DNA of 64,000 nt from Branchiostoma belcheri (taxonomy: Eukaryota > Chordata > Leptocardii > Amphioxiformes > Branchiostomatidae): assembly GCF_001625305.1 (NCBI RefSeq), contig NW_017804464.1, positions 2,959,980 to 3,023,979 on the forward strand, in the 5' to 3' direction. Both the position numbers and the translations under genes were made by a program. Of the stretch, positions 11,583 through 24,830 are shown one piece after another; positions within the stretch are counted from its first letter, which is position 1, and each line of letters begins with the position of its first letter. The notes beneath the pieces are model-generated. The model was not told the origin of the DNA. It ran no database searches and worked only from the letters and a program-made list of their open reading frames with translations.

Positions 11583-14310
11583 ATGGCGGCGTCGGTTGTG
11601 CAGTTCAGCGGGGTCTGGAGGCATCAGCACAGCCAGAACCTGGAGGCCTTCATGGCGGCTTTGGGTTAGTACGACTCCCGACAAATATCGTCCATACTGT
11701 CGAAAATGTTATGTGGAGGTCTCTTTCTCACCAAGTATTCAGAAGCTTTAATATGTTTCGAGTGCCCGCTGTGGACTTTAATGAAATCTCTCTGTAACCT
11801 AGTTTTGCGTGACTTACTCAATGCCCTGGTGTGTATCATAATGTCAGAACCGGTTATTTCTGTCCTTGTTATTGTTTGGGAGCTAGTGTGAGGAAGGGTA
11901 GGACTTGTCTAGAACAGATTCTATTAGAACTGTCCCCACCCTCAATCCTTTTGTATCTCAATCATTGTGAGATTTTTTGTCGAAGTTTATAAGGGGGCAA
12001 TCAAATGTACTTCAGTTTAATGATTAACATTTTTGTGTAGAGTTAGTTGTTGGCTATGTAATATAAATTAGATTGTACAACAAAAGGCTGCTTTCTTCGT
12101 CTTTTTTTGTTTGGTTATTTTTCTTTTTTCCTTGCAATACATTTGTCTTTACTAGCGGCTCGGAGGTCAGTAAGAGGGCATTGCCATCGCCAATAGTTTC
12201 GTTACATTACCATGTGTTGTCATTGTTTCTAGACTAAGGGACAAATTCTCTTTTCATCTCCAAGCAGACTCTCTTCGGCAAATGGATACTCTCTGGCTAA
12301 TGGATACTGTCTGGCCAATTTGATACTGTCTTGTGGCCACCGAAAGATCTGCTTGGAGATTAGAATTCTCTTAAAAGGTTTCAGCGCTGATTAGATCAGA
12401 TAATGTCGATAGTTGCACTGCCTATGTAAGGCGAGTCAAAGATTCAGAGACGAAGCCAAACCACGTATCTGCTTGGAGATAAGTATGACGCAACATGCAT
12501 ATCCGTACCCGTTCTTCAAATGGAGAGTCTAGAGTCTGCCCTTGTCTGCTAAACGAGAGGACATTTTCAGGGCTACGTGCAGTTATCGTGCAAATGTCAA
12601 ATACATACCTACTAACGTACCAAGTACTAGCTAGTACCAAGTATGGTATTCTATTTTTTAAAATTTGCGTATTCTTCTTCCGTTCCAAACAAATAAGGTC
12701 AATGACCTGAAGCAGACGTCTGTGCCCATGATAACTAGTGTTGGGTTACATCATGTTGCAATTTTATAGCAGGAGGATTTAGACTCCTGTCGCCATATAT
12801 ATGAATGTGTTTGAGTAAGAATTAACAGAGCAGACCATATGCGAAGGTAAACATTATGCATTTGTTTTGCAAATGTTAGGATTTTAGTGTATAGTTAAAC
12901 CTGTAAACAGTTCGTCATGATGTAATACTAGTACTTCATATCCCCAGGTATCCCTCCAAGCATGCGCACTCGTTCCAAAGATTTTGAGCCCAAGGTCGAC
13001 GTCAAGGAACACAATGAAGGTTGGATCACGTGGTCCACGACAGCCAATGGCAAGACGACCACCAACCACTTCCAGTTAGGGAGCGAATTCTACGAGGACA
13101 CAGGAGATGGGAAGAAAAGAAAGGTTGGTGGGGTACTTGTTATGCACGTTTTAAAATATATATCAAAGATATCCAATGAAATTTCAGGCGGCAAAACTAA
13201 AAAAAAATGTTATGGATGGGAACTCTGTCTGATATTGACATTTACTGCCTTTTCTTAGCACATTTTCGTCATCATTTGCATCATTTGATACTTAAGGCGT
13301 TTGAAATAGCCCCAAAACAAGCTACGCCCTTGAATAGCTAGTACAGTAGCTAGAACCAGCCTACGATACAAAACAAGCTTAAGCCTTAAGCAACCGTTTT
13401 CCGTCGGCGACATCGCATTTGTGTCATACATGTATCACCATGATCACAATGCTATGGGTGCAACTTACTACATTGAAAGAATGAGCAGAAAACTGACTTT
13501 AAAAACCCAATTTGCCACCATTAAATTGCACTGGACGCCTTTAAATTTCATTAAATGTAGAGAGTTGTGCAAATGGTTTGCTAAAGAAGTTATATTCTAG
13601 TCGGCATCGGAGGATATTTTCTGACAGACTCTTATAAAAATTATTCGCTAATTATTTAATCAGATAGGAATTTGGTGAAGCTTAAGCTTTTTTTTCTTCC
13701 AGGTGGTGTATTTTTGGGACAACGATCGTCTGGTGTCCGTGTTTAAAGACTGGGACGGGACCGGGACACGACTCACCATCTCCCGCTGGATAGACGGACA
13801 CAATGTCGTGGCGGTCAGTACAATCATCTTATTCTATTCTATTCCATGGCCATGCTATTTTATTTCATGTTTTTCGGGCGATCGCTGTTTTTGTTATATA
13901 CATGCAATTTTTTTGAAGACATAGGCAAATCATTTTTAAGGAAAAATCATCCAATCGTCACCCACTTTTTTGCCTACCAATCGCTGGCGATCGTTTGGTT
14001 TTCAGTAGGCAAGACTACCTAGTAAGGGACTGTACAATATTTAGCCGGGGAGCTCTGGTGCACTATAAGGGGAAGAGCCATCGAAATTTCTTTTGGCCTG
14101 GGGGGGGGGGGCTTGAAAAAAAATTGCATCAGCCTTCCTCCCGCTAAATATTGTATAATCCCTAACTAATCAAAGACTGTAAGGATTTTATTTTATGATA
14201 ATTCAAACCGAAAATTGCCATTATTGTATTGATCACGTTGGTCTCAATTTTGTCCACAGGAAGTAAACTTTCGTGACGTCACATTGAAGAGAGTTTACCG
14301 GAAGTCGTAA
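11583..14310 (+). CDS. Intracellular lipid-binding protein (FABP/CRABP family), copy 2
   Basis: Four coding exons: 11583-11664, 12948-13123, 13703-13813, 14260-14310 (139 residues), with the same phases as its neighbours. The start ATG sits in GGAGATGGCGG, a good vertebrate-type start context. Exon 1 reads VVQFSGVWRHQHSQNLEAFM, exon 2 FQLGSEFYEDTGDGKKRK, exon 3 DWDGTGTRLTISR, and the end VTLKRVYRKS. The C-terminal R-V-Y is intact, so of the three copies this one keeps the usual carboxylate-anchoring pair and is the most conventional. The exon 1 donor is G|GTTAGT. A MITE of the dispersed family ends about 90 bp before exon 2. No clear AATAAA was found downstream. Confidence 0.9.
12255..12366. 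mobile_element. MITE with CTCCAAGCAGA terminal inverted repeats
   Basis: Left end ATCTCCAAGCAGA, right end ATCTGCTTGGAGAT. The interior repeats the phrase TGGATACT with CTGGC. It is in intron 1 of copy 2. A stray half end (TCTGCTTGGAGATAAG) sits at about 12468-12483. Confidence 0.6.
12665..12858 (+). mobile_element. Dispersed MITE copy (TGTTTACC family)
   Basis: It carries the family core from TTCCAAACAAATAAGGTC to GTTGGGTTACATCATGTTGC and ends with CGAAGGTAAACATTA, the inverted terminal sequence. Confidence 0.6.
14026..14165. mobile_element. Short hairpin MITE
   Basis: The ends GGGACTGTACAATATTTAGC and GCTAAATATTGTATAATCCC are near-perfect inverted repeats around a G-rich interior. It is in intron 3 of copy 2. 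Confidence 0.6.
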
Positions 14311-14879
14311 GCGGCTTCGAAAGAAACGGGAAAAAAAGTAGTAACTTACACTGATGATGGAAGAACATTTTAGGAGTAATATTGGTGTAAGCCGTGTGAA
14401 CGTTGATGCTGTGCTCTTTCACGGACTATCAGTTGTGCAATTCATTTCTGTCATTATGTCGTTTTTCAAGCATGAAATTCGTGCAAATTCATGGGATCTT
14501 GAAGAAATATAACATTATTAACAGTCCTGATTCCTGAGTATAAAATTATATATGTAACACGTTAATGGACTAAGCGTCATTCTTGGCTTCTATGTTAAAA
14601 AAAACAAACTTTTAGGTAACATACGGCAGCATATGACTATTTGTAAACTTAGGCTCTAAGACCTGACTAGTCTGAATCTCGCGTGACTGCTATTTGTTTT
14701 AAAAGTCGATGAAACTGAAGAGAAAAAAATGTCCACTAGTTTGGGGGTCTTCAGAGGATGTCATCCATAAAATTAAGGCGGTGTGGCCTTATGTGGCCAC
14801 AGTATGAAACATATCACTCTTGTCCAATTTTTCTATTAACTGTAAATTTATTTAATACTTTCGCGGGGACATTGCAACA

Positions 14880-15030
14880 TTGAAATTGCAACATTATGTA
14901 ACCCAACACCAGTCACCATGGTGACAGGCGTCAACAAATTATGTCATTGGTCAGGTCATAGGTCACTGTTTGGAGAAGAAGAAGAGGAAGAAATGGAGCA
15001 AAAACAATGTTTTCCTTCGGTTAAAACATA
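14880..15030 (-). mobile_element. Dispersed MITE copy, reverse orientation
   Basis: Reverse complement of the TGTTTACC-family core: TTATGTAACCCAACACC, GTCACCATGGTGAC, GGTCATAGGTCAC, then TTTGGAGAAGAAGAAG and a CTTCGGTTAAAAC end. It lies between copies 2 and 3. Confidence 0.6.
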
Positions 15031-15474
15031 AAAATAGGTCGTGCACGAGCGCTCCCTATTGGTTTACTTGAAAACCGCAGCTCACGACATGACATCATCG
15101 CTACCTTTAACCTCCTACGGAACCTGTCCAGTCACATGACCAAAGATCAGCTGTACGTACGTGGGCGGGGTGATTCGGCTGTGTTCTCACACGTTTTCTT
15201 CCTGCTTTGACTTCCTAAAACATTCCTCTTACCAGAAACCACGACATCAGCGCGAGCCGGAATTGTTTGGGCTCACGGATACCTTGTGACGGCCAGCGAC
15301 CGTGGATTGCGCCTGGCTGACCAAAACGACCACCTGTCTCCAGTTCCAGGGTTCAGGTTTCGGATCAGAGTAGCTTGTTGGCTTCCCAAGTAGTACTGAG
15401 TATACACACACGTACAGTATTATTTCTGGCTACCGGGGAGGTGCTGTACTCTGACCGGCGCGGGGCGGGCGACC

Positions 15475-18400
15475 ATGCCGGTGGCAGTGGCAATGTTCAG
15501 CGGCAAGTGGAAATACGGCAGCGGCGAAAACCACGAAGCCTTCATGTCGGCAATAGGTGAGCGATCTGTTGTATTTTACAACCTTACTTCCTGGTGTCAA
15601 AACCGCAGGTAATGATAACGCTAATAAGAAACAAACTATAGCCTCAAAGGTAGAATTATTCTTGTTTAAACGTTATGATTATGTAAGACGGTATGAGTCA
15701 ACTGTGGTAAAGTCTCATTAGTACAATCAATGAATATTTCAGCAAACTCCCACTATCGTATGAGTCATTCGTACCACGCGTTTTCTACAGTTCTGTCTGT
15801 CTATCTTGCTCCATGTAGAAGTTAGCAACGTTTTATATGCTCTTGTCTTTACCTTAGTATTGCCCCAGTCTTAGCATATAGGGAACTGTCAACAGCAGTT
15901 ATATACAGATGTCTCGTAGCTGTTGACAAAGCACAATAAAAGGACCAGTGCAATATGAAGAGATCGCTTTATTGCATCTTCGACAGACCTCTGTAGATCA
16001 TTTTGAAAGGGTGACTGTGCATTTGTTTGGAACAAACTCTCACACTGTAACATGTTATACCAGCCACAAATACATACTTAAGCTTAAAATCCATGAAAGC
16101 AAACATGAACATTCGATCGCTGGACTGCACTTTGAACTTGGTTAATTGTCGTGCACGTGTGTTTACAAACTGCATTTGGTGTCGAAAGGTTGATCATTAC
16201 ACAGTGCACACCGCACCGTTCATTCAATAGTCATGCCACATGCAATAAGGACAGCTCACGGTGCATGAGAGAAATGCAAACAAAATCGCTGGTTTTAAAG
16301 GTTCATATAAGAACAAAGCAATGCTAGCTAGCTATATATAGCCACGCTATTGTTAAACCTGGAACTATTTGAAGAATGTGGCGTTACGGAAATCGCCTGT
16401 AAACTGCAGAAGTCGACGAGGAAGGAAGTTGGGTCCCAAAAGGCGTTTTCTGGACTATTTTCATCGCCGTGTTTGGGAGTAATGTCGACTTCACACAACC
16501 CTGTACAGCTCCCAAACATGTGGCGAGGTTTCTTTAGACTGAAATTCCTGCTGTCCTGCCAGGTCTGAATTTACTTAATATATGCAATACACGTCACATA
16601 ATGATACATGTACTGTGCTGCAGACATTGTCAAAACATCATATACGCGTTGTACATATTTTAAGCTAGCCTTCCCTCGTGAATGTTGGATATCCTCCCAG
16701 CACACAGTTCATAGATGGTCTGAGGTCGAGTGATCATCATCTAGGGTACAAAGGCGAAAGTCTCGTCAAATAAAAAAGATTATTATTGACGAGTTAAATC
16801 TTTTAAGTATTGATTTTTTTATGACAAACAACATTAGCAGTTCGGTAATCATAGCAACGTTGGAAAAAAAGGTAGGGAAATTTTGAAAATAAACCCCTGT
16901 TACGACACATGACACGGCTTGCGTTTGGGCTTGTTCATTTTTGGTGTCTCCATGAAGGGGTATCTGTGTGTTCTGTAACCATATACTAGTAGATCCAGAT
17001 CCCCCCACCACACCCTCTACTGTATCTTTGTGTGCCTGTCATTGTTAGGAGTGTTTGTGCAGATCTTACAGGTGAAGCCACCGTTACGTTACGTTGCGTT
17101 CTCTTCTTCAACCGCGGGAAAATGATACATGGTGGGAAGACGCCATTGTCTTTTCCTCAGAGAAAACACAGCACAAGCTATGATGACACCAAGGGGGGTT
17201 AATACAGATGTAAAAGCTTTTTGCTCTGGCATCTTGCTTGCACATACGCCCTAAACGCGGATGGCTATATCCCAATACAATCATAATACCTGTGGCGTAA
17301 AATATTTAGTATTCCAACAAGAAACTCTTAGAATATACATGATGCTTGAATTCGTCTTTGCTTGCCTGTTGGATATCATTAGAAATGGTATATATCACAT
17401 GGATTCAGTCGCATTAGTCGGTAGATGCCATCATGTTGATTATTATCATTAATAAAGGTTGACTGGGAAATGCTTTGTGTCATATTTCTATACGCTGTGC
17501 TACGTCGAGCCTTTTTTTTCCAAATAATTGAATATGTCATAAGCCATTTGTCATAATAATGCATAACTGCGATGTTATCACCAGAGAAACCATTTTTTTA
17601 TTATGCGGTGTTGCTTCAACTATTGCGATTTTAAAACGATACCCAGTAAGATACAGACAAACCTTAGGAATGGAACCTTAGGAGGGTACGTAATGCAGAT
17701 GTCAAAGAACAAGAATTTTGAAGTAGCTACGTAAAAGGCATTTTCTCACACGCAAATATCACTTGTATTATTATGTCATGTAACAAATTTTAGCCAGCCA
17801 AGTCCAATTATATATTAAAGACGTATATTGTTTATATTTATAATGTTTTTAAAATCTTATTTCAAATATCGATTTTTTGCAATATACATTTTATAATTGC
17901 GAGTTACAGAGATCCTACGTTATCTGCCTGTAATGTCTAAGCCCGTTGGTTTGTGTCCGTTGATGTGGTGTATATAATGGTACACGGTAAATTGGATCCC
18001 TCTGTCGGCAAAACAGCTAGAGTATTCACCGACAGGTCCCCTGGGAAATACGGCATGAAAGGGGAGAGGCGATTAGTATTACCGTGGAATGACGTCCCAG
18101 GCTGGGGTGTGTTAATGTGCTGTGTGACGTCCGTTCGTTTGAGTAAGGCCACAGCAAGTAATTTTTATGGATGACATCAGCGCGCGCATTAATTTTCGCC
18201 TGATTTTGGAAAAAAAAACAAGAAATTTTGTTGCCTTCTGACAGTGGTCACCATGCCGAAAATGGGCAAAGATGTCTGTTGCCATGCCGAAAGGTGGATG
18301 GCAGATAACTATAGAGAGGAGACAAGAAAAGGCTCTGATTTAAGTTTTGTTTCCTACTTTGATGCAGTGGTATGTGATGTTGGCTGTGTACATGTGATGT

Positions 18401-20922
18401 TCCTACTAAATCAAAACCATTTGTACAATGATTGAGTCAAAATTTTAAAGTATAGGAATTTTCGGATCGCCTTGTTTTTTTTTTCGCCCGCTCGCATTAG
18501 ATTTGGAGTCTGCGGAGGATGTCATCCATAAAATTTAATTGCTGTGTCCTAGGGAAAGAGAGGTTTGGTTTGAGAAAGAGGGGGTACTCACTATCATGTG
18601 TCTTTCATCGAATATTAGCTTTGTACATTTGATCGTTAGTGAAGAGGGGGTCACTTTCCTGTAGTTTTTGATTACGTCACCACGATATCATGATTTTTTG
18701 TGTAAACTATTGTCTTGTATTGCAAGGTATTCGGAGAAAAAAGCCATACATAACACTAAGTAGTATTATCTTTAAAGTAAACTAAACAGCATTGTTTCAA
18801 AACTGATAATTTTGCTGTTTAATACTTTGAACATAAATGATATCATGGAGTTAAATACAGATGATGATACGAAAAAATTATTTCTTTGCCCTTACTTGTA
18901 CCTTCCGACAAAGAATGAATGTTGTTCCTCTCTCCACAAAAAAAAAGGTTTTAAAATCTCTGTGTGATCCAGTGTTCCAAAACTAGTAAACCCACGTCTA
19001 AAAACTACTGATACCGTTACTATGGCCTAATAACTGTCATCGTCCGGCAGCCAATCAGCGCAACCCATTAAAGGCTGTCTCCATGGAGATCAAACGACAT
19101 TACGACAGGGCAAGGCTGGTCGTTATTAGATAACACCAGAAGATTAGTATTCTCGGGAACGGAATGTGTCTGCACACAGAAAGTCTACCCGGATGCATAA
19201 TGATCAGGCTGTCTGGAATGTTAGACGAAACGTAGTTTCCATTGCCACTAGAATAACATTGTCCGGATCGAGCCGAATTGATTCGCTTTGATCCGGCTTC
19301 GATCCGGCTCGAAGCAAGATCTAAACCGGATCAATTCGTCTCGAACCGGACAGGACAATTTTTCCTTGTGAGAATGGGGCCGTAATATCCAAGCAGATCC
19401 TACGGTGGCAATTTAGTATCCAATCGGTAGCTAATGGACATTGATTGTAAATCGGATACTGCCTTGCCACCGTAGGATGTGCTTGGAGATTACCAATAGA
19501 AGAATTAAGCATTGTAGGACGGTTTGGGAAGTTGGCCAGTCGTTAAGAACAAGGAGACATTACACTTTTAGCACTAAATTTTACAAGGTAAATTTAAAGG
19601 GTAAATTTAAGGTGATTTTAAATTTGTTAAAATCTTAATGTGTTAAAAGTTAATTAATTTCACAAGAAATTTTCCTATTGTTTTCTTGATTTTGACCTTC
19701 CTAACATAATTATGATTCCATAATTACGCTACGCTCACTCGTTGGTTTATTGGGTGGTTACCGCACCTGACCAGGGATTATCTCACAATATACACCTCGG
19801 GGCGGGGCATTAACCCTTTATTGATCTATAATTGATCGACGTGCCTGTACCCTTTGACCTGTACCCTTCAGGAGTTCCCAAGGAGCTTCATCAGTTCGCG
19901 TCAGAGACGGTGTTCTACATTGAATGCCGGGAAGAGGGCGGGGTAATCACCTGGGCGACGACGCCGGAATATCTTGGCGCCAAACACGGAACCGTCACGA
20001 ACGTCTTCCGGATCGGCGAGGAGATAGAGGAGGACACGGGAGACGGCAAGAAGAAAAAGGTCGGTCAGTCTTGTCTGTTCTTTTTTCTTTGATTTTCAGT
20101 ATATTATGAGGTATTGGTGTCCGGATGATGCGGATTGTTTTCTTTCATAGCATCTGCATTTTCAGTTGTTGAAAAAAAAATCTAGTAACTTAGTGGACAC
20201 CCACGTGCAGCACGCGGTGTGATCGTCCAATGTAAGGGACTGGTCTGAAAGTCGGAGTTATAATTATACCATTTCAAAATGGGGGTGTCTGGCCCAGATA
20301 AAAAAACAAACTCACCTTTACTTTATTTACAGTGTGTGTACACCTGGGACGGGGATAAGCTGGTCTCCACCTATCCAGACTGGGACGGGAAGGGGTTGAA
20401 GGTCACCATGTCCAGGGCACTGGAGGGGGATTCCACCAGCACGGTAATGTCATTTTTACCTGAATCAGTGGTTCTCAAGGGGGGTTTGCACACTGATCAC
20501 TAGTATCTTTTCATCATTTTGGATAAAAGATTTTTCTTATCCTTTGGTACAAATAGCCACTTTGTTATGTCGTCTGCCATTCAGTAGTAGTGATATTCAC
20601 TCTCATGCATGGATTTCTGAGTTCTTCACCAATTTTCCGTCTTGTTTCTTCTAGATTAGCCTTTCTTATTTCTACGTAAATACTATTAAACTGCATTTCT
20701 TTATGCCACTGGGGGTCAACGTAACATTGAAGATGGTTATATTCCCGGAGAGCTGTAATATTAAGTTCTGTAGGAATAGCAACTTACTAGGAAGATGGAC
20801 GTCTTCTGTACATTTCTTGGAAGGACTTTCATTCAGTCATTCATGGTTCGTTCTCCTTGCTTTGATCACAGGTGATGTCTGCTGGTGACGTCACGTGTAC
20901 CGTGGTTTACCTCAGATGTTAG
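15475..20922 (+). CDS. Intracellular lipid-binding protein (FABP/CRABP family), copy 3
   Basis: Four coding exons: 15475-15556, 19872-20059, 20333-20443, 20872-20922 (143 residues). Phases 1, 0, 0 match copies 1 and 2; exon 2 is the longest of the three. Exon 1 reads MFSGKWKYGSGENHEAFMSA, exon 2 has FRIGEEIEEDTGDGKKKK, and exon 3 DWDGKGLKVTMSRALEGD. The end MSAGDVTCTVVYLRC resembles the last strand of cellular retinoic acid-binding proteins, but Val replaces the first Arg of the ligand-anchoring R-x-Y pair. The 4.3-kb first intron carries several MITEs. GC-rich sequence with CpGs upstream of the ATG is compatible with a promoter. Family certain; ligand not. Confidence 0.9.
18149..18549. mobile_element. 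MITE with GGCCACAGCAA ends
   Basis: Left arm CCACAGCAAGTAATTTTTAT followed by GGATGACATC. Right arm is its inverted form (GATGTCATCCATAAAATTTA, then ATTGCTGTG). A partial relative with GATGTCATCCATAAAATTAA lies near 14755-14800. It is in intron 1 of copy 3. Confidence 0.55.
19255..19360. repeat. Hairpin-forming repeat
   Basis: ATTGTCCGGATCGAGCCGAA pairs with TTCGTCTCGAACCGGACAGG, with further CGGATC/GATCCGG units between. Probably a small MITE. Confidence 0.45.
19385..19492. mobile_element. MITE with CCAAGCAGA-type inverted ends
   Basis: Left TCCAAGCAGATCCTACGGTG, right CACCGTAGGATGTGCTTGGA: inverted repeats of about 20 bp. The interior has the same GGATACTG phrase as the element at 12255. 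Confidence 0.65.
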
Positions 20923-21692
20923 TGACGTCATCACGGCGGCGGCTTTGCAGTGGAAACACAGAGAAACTTATTAACGTACAATACATGGTGTCCATGTCAG
21001 TAAATCTGCTGGTCAGTTTTCAAGCTTTGTGTCAATTTACCAACACAATGTGAGAAAGACGTCTTATATATTAATGTAGGTTTTGGTTATAGAGATTTAA
21101 CTACTAGAACTATTATTAGAATTTTTTATAAAAAAGAATCCTGAACTAGTTGATTACAGTTTAAACTTTGGGTTCAACACATGGGGACTGCGACATGCCT
21201 TCGGTCTTCCTCAGGTTTACTGTCACAATTCACTCACGTGACCCTATATGGACACGTGACTCATGACATCACTTAATGGGCAAAATGTGCATGGAAGTCT
21301 GTATCGCCCCCCGTCTTGGCAAGTCGCAGTTTTCTCGTGTTGGATATGAAAGTTAACTTCAGTAATCATGTTGTGTGCAACGTTTGTCTTGATATGTAAT
21401 TGTAAATTTGCTTTATTTTGTCGTCTGCAATATTTGAAGAATTAATCATGAGACTTGATACGACGACAAAACGTCACCACAGTCATGGATCGTGTTGTTG
21501 ATTAATCTTGTCATTTCGATATGGGAAAGAGGCCAATTAGAAAGGTTTAAATCCCATGGCACACAGTGAACGCTGTTGCTTTTTATCTTGTTGCTTGGAT
21601 TTCAAAGTATGTATTGAGGCTCAAACACGATGATATGATTCTCAAAGGATGCTATTTTACTTGAAAAAAATGTTTGCTTTAGTATAACTGTG

Positions 21693-21766
21693 TAGCCTGG
21701 GTTCCGTCCGATTTGTAATGGCAATTTTTTCGGGGTTGCCATTACCAATCGCATGGCACCAGGCTA
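21693..21766. mobile_element. Tiny TAGCCTGG...CCAGGCTA hairpin element
   Basis: Ends TAGCCTGG and CCAGGCTA are perfect inverted repeats, and the inner AATGGCAA/TTGCCATT also pairs. It sits in the 3' UTR of copy 3. The same ends bound the 563-bp element at 46678. Confidence 0.6.
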
Positions 21767-21935
21767 ATAACTGAGAACACAAATGTAGATTGCTTAGGGT
21801 TACTCAGGCGTAATTTCTATCATTAAGGTTCATCACAGTTTTTACGTGGATGGGCCTTGTTGTACACAGTTGAAAACAAGTGTGCAGTACTGGTATAACT
21901 ATGTGGAAAATCCATCGCTGGTGCATTAAGTCCTC

Positions 21936-21941
21936 AATAAA
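21936..21941 (+). promoter_or_regulatory. Candidate poly(A) signal of lipid-binding protein copy 3
   Basis: AATAAA about 1 kb after the stop at 20922, followed by a T-rich stretch. Confidence 0.4.
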
Positions 21942-22194
21942 AAATGTTTACTGGTAGAAGTTTGCATGTTTGGTTCATCGTTGTCTTTTTAGAAATTATA
22001 AACATATATAGAGTTTGTTTTGTATAAATGACACATTTTTCATAGATTATTGGCTTCATGAACACCTTTCACTGAAATGGTAAAAATATATTAAAAAAAA
22101 AAAGCTGTACAAGGAATGTTTGTCTCAACAAGGAGGTTAAATACAAGGTCTTGGTCTTGGTCTCAAAATGAACAGATGCAAGACTTCCCACTGC

Positions 22195-22265
22195 TTGAGG
22201 GGACCAGCGAGCGCCGTAGGCGCGAGGTTCCTAGGGGGATCCGGGGGTATGCTCCCCCGGAAAAT
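22195..22265. repeat. Fragment of a GC-rich dispersed repeat
   Basis: Contains GCGAGCGCCGTAGGCGCGAG and the short palindrome CCGGGGGTATGCTCCCCCGG. It differs sharply in composition from its AT-rich surroundings. Confidence 0.4.
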
Positions 22266-22859
22266 TTTGAAAAATGAACCTTCTGAAACGTGTCTTTCAG
22301 ACGCTCTTTAAATATGATTCCAAAACGGTTGGCATTAACTGCGGGGTGAAGCCAAACATAACAGCTTATTCTTGAAAACGTTTATTTCATTTTGTTAAAA
22401 TAGAAATACGAATTTAGAGGTGTCCGGTACTGCGGTAGCTGCATTTTCATCCATTCAATTTTACCAAGATTGACATCAACGTTAGTATCCTTCGTAATTA
22501 GATAATCTAATCGTCCTTCTTCGATACATATAAGTGCCTGGCACCGAAACGGGCCGTCATTGGTCGTCATAATTAGATTATCAACTTTACATTAATTATG
22601 CACGGCCGTTCTGCACACCTGTGTAAAAACAAGTTTGGTATGGTCCACGTTCAAAATGGCGCTTTCGTACGACAGGAATACACTGTGCTGATTTTTTCAC
22701 AACTTTCTGGGTACTTTTAGACGTTTTCGTCGGTAGAATGTCTTAGTAAGTGTGCAGCAGAATGTTTGGGAGTTTTCGGTCTGGATTTGTGCCGTTCTGG
22801 TGATGTTTTGGGGAGAAAATGCGGATTTCCTGACTTGGCGAATTTTGGAGAAGACAAAA

Positions 22860-22926
22860 ATGGCGAGGCAGTTGGGAAGAGTAGCGTGGTATGGACTAAT
22901 GGAGACGACTTCGCTCATTGTTTCAG
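22860..22926 (+). other. Possible first exon
   Basis: ATGGCGAGG in a good start context (ACAAAAATGG) opens a short frame (MARQLGRVAWYGLMETTS) ending at a strong donor (TTTCAG|GTAAAC). It lies upstream of the exon-cassette array and may belong to the same transcript. No family recognised; low confidence as coding. Confidence 0.22.
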
Positions 22927-23759
22927 GTAAACCAGTACATTGGTTGGCTGACATTATTCCTTAGCAACTAGTGCGAACATGTCAACATATTCCGTAAGAA
23001 ATAAACTATTTCTGTATTTGGTAGCGACCGTTCCTAATTGTACATAGGCTTAGAAAAGTCCATCAAGTTGCCGCGTTTTCAACAACATTTTCAATGTGTG
23101 GTGCACTTGTAGAGTATTAAATGTATGTGCATGTCTTTTCAGTCAGTTGTTCAGCGTTTTGAGGTTATATTTGTCGAAAGAAATTCTGCATTGACCAAAC
23201 CATTTTGTCTCCTTATCTCCACGTGGTTCAAAACACCTGTTGGAATGTGGCCGTGTACATAATTAGTTCTATTTCCCGCCAAAAAATTGCGTAAACAAGA
23301 TGGGAGCCTCAAAGCTTCAAGGCGCCGAAATGAGTAAGATACAAAACGGTTGAAAACTAGTTAAATCGAGTTGACCATACTTTGAAATTCGTTAATCATT
23401 ATCATTGGCAATGTATCATTTATAATTTAAAAGCTTGTTCGTTTCCTTTTTAGAGTATATTCAGTAAATAGTAACGACCAAGCCCAAGTACTAGTATTTC
23501 TGGCGCAAACACTACAGATGACTATGCTTGAAGGTAGCAATTCCTGTTTTCAAAATATTTTGCGCCGAGTTTTTTCGTATTCCACATAAAGTTTCAGTTG
23601 AAGGGGGTTGGTTTATTTTATTGTTGTTTCTATCCCCGTTTTTATGGTCATCATGTAGAGTTTTCGTCGAGGTATGTGTTTGTTTTAAAGTAAAGATATT
23701 TAAGGTGTGTGTGTGTGTGCATTGCTAGTTTTTAATTTGAGACAAGCTAAGTGTCCAAC

Positions 23760-24830
23760 TTATAATGTATGTATGTTTAGATGAAGGCTGATGCAGTAGT
23801 GAGAACTGTCTGAACCTGACAAGACAGAGTGGACCAGACCAGATGATTTGAAGACCAGAGAGGAATATCAGGTGAGAAGAATCCCAATTCTGCATTTTCC
23901 CTACCATTTACTTGGTATTATTTGAGACAAGTGTGTAACTTCTAATGTCTGTATAGTTAGGTGGCTGCTGACAGATGCAGTATTGAAGACTTCTGTCTGA
24001 ACCTGACAAGACAGACTGGACCAGACCAGATGATTTGAAGACCCAAGAGAAATATCAGGTGAGAAGAATCTGAATTCTGCATTCAACCTATTATTTACTT
24101 CATGTTGTTTGAGACAGTGTGTAACTTCTAATGTCTGTATAGTTAGGTGGCTGCTGACAGATGCAATATTGAAGACTTCTGTCTGAACCTGACAAGACAG
24201 ATAGGACCTGACCAGATGATTTGAAGATTCAAGAGGAATATCAGGTGAGAAAATCCCAATTCTGCATTTTACCTACAGCTGTTTGGTCTTATTTGAGACA
24301 AGTGTGTAACTTTTAATGTCTGTATAGTTAGGTGGCTGCCGACTTATACTGGAGTGAAGACTACTGTCTGAACCTGACAAGACAGATTGGACCAGCCTGA
24401 AGATATGAAGACCGGGACCGAAGAGGAATATCTGGTGAGAAAAATCCCAATTTCTGCATTTCACCTACAACTATTTGGTCTTATTTGAGACAAGTGTGTA
24501 ACTTTTAATGTCTGTATAGTTAGGTGGCTGCTGACTGATACAGTAGTGGGGAATTCTTCATAAACCTCACAAGAGAAGATTGGACCAGACTAGGTGATTT
24601 GAAGACCGACGATGACTCTTAGGTGAGAAAAATCTGAATTCTGCATTCAACCTACTATTTACTTTGTTATTTGAGACAAGTGTGTAACTTTTAATGTCTC
24701 AGTTAGGTGGCTGCTGACTGATGCAGTAGTGAAGACTACTGTCTGAACCTGACAAGAGAAGATTGGACCAGATATGGTGATTTAGAGGCACAAGAGCAAG
24801 ATGACAACAACAACATCCACAGGTGAGACA
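23760..24830 (+). repeat. Tandem array of about 190-bp exon-plus-intron units
   Basis: Six units, each with the phrases GACAAGTGTGTAACTT, TAATGTCTGTATAGTTAG, GTGGCTGCTGAC, CTGAACCTGACAAGA and a donor. Copies diverge moderately, most in the last 30 nt before the donor. Confidence 0.85.

Noticed and set aside
22382-22570. Minus-strand 62-codon frame (MTTNDGPFRCQALICIEEG and on)
   Set aside because: Looks somewhat protein-like but has no recognised family, no clear splice sites or neighbours; left as unproven.
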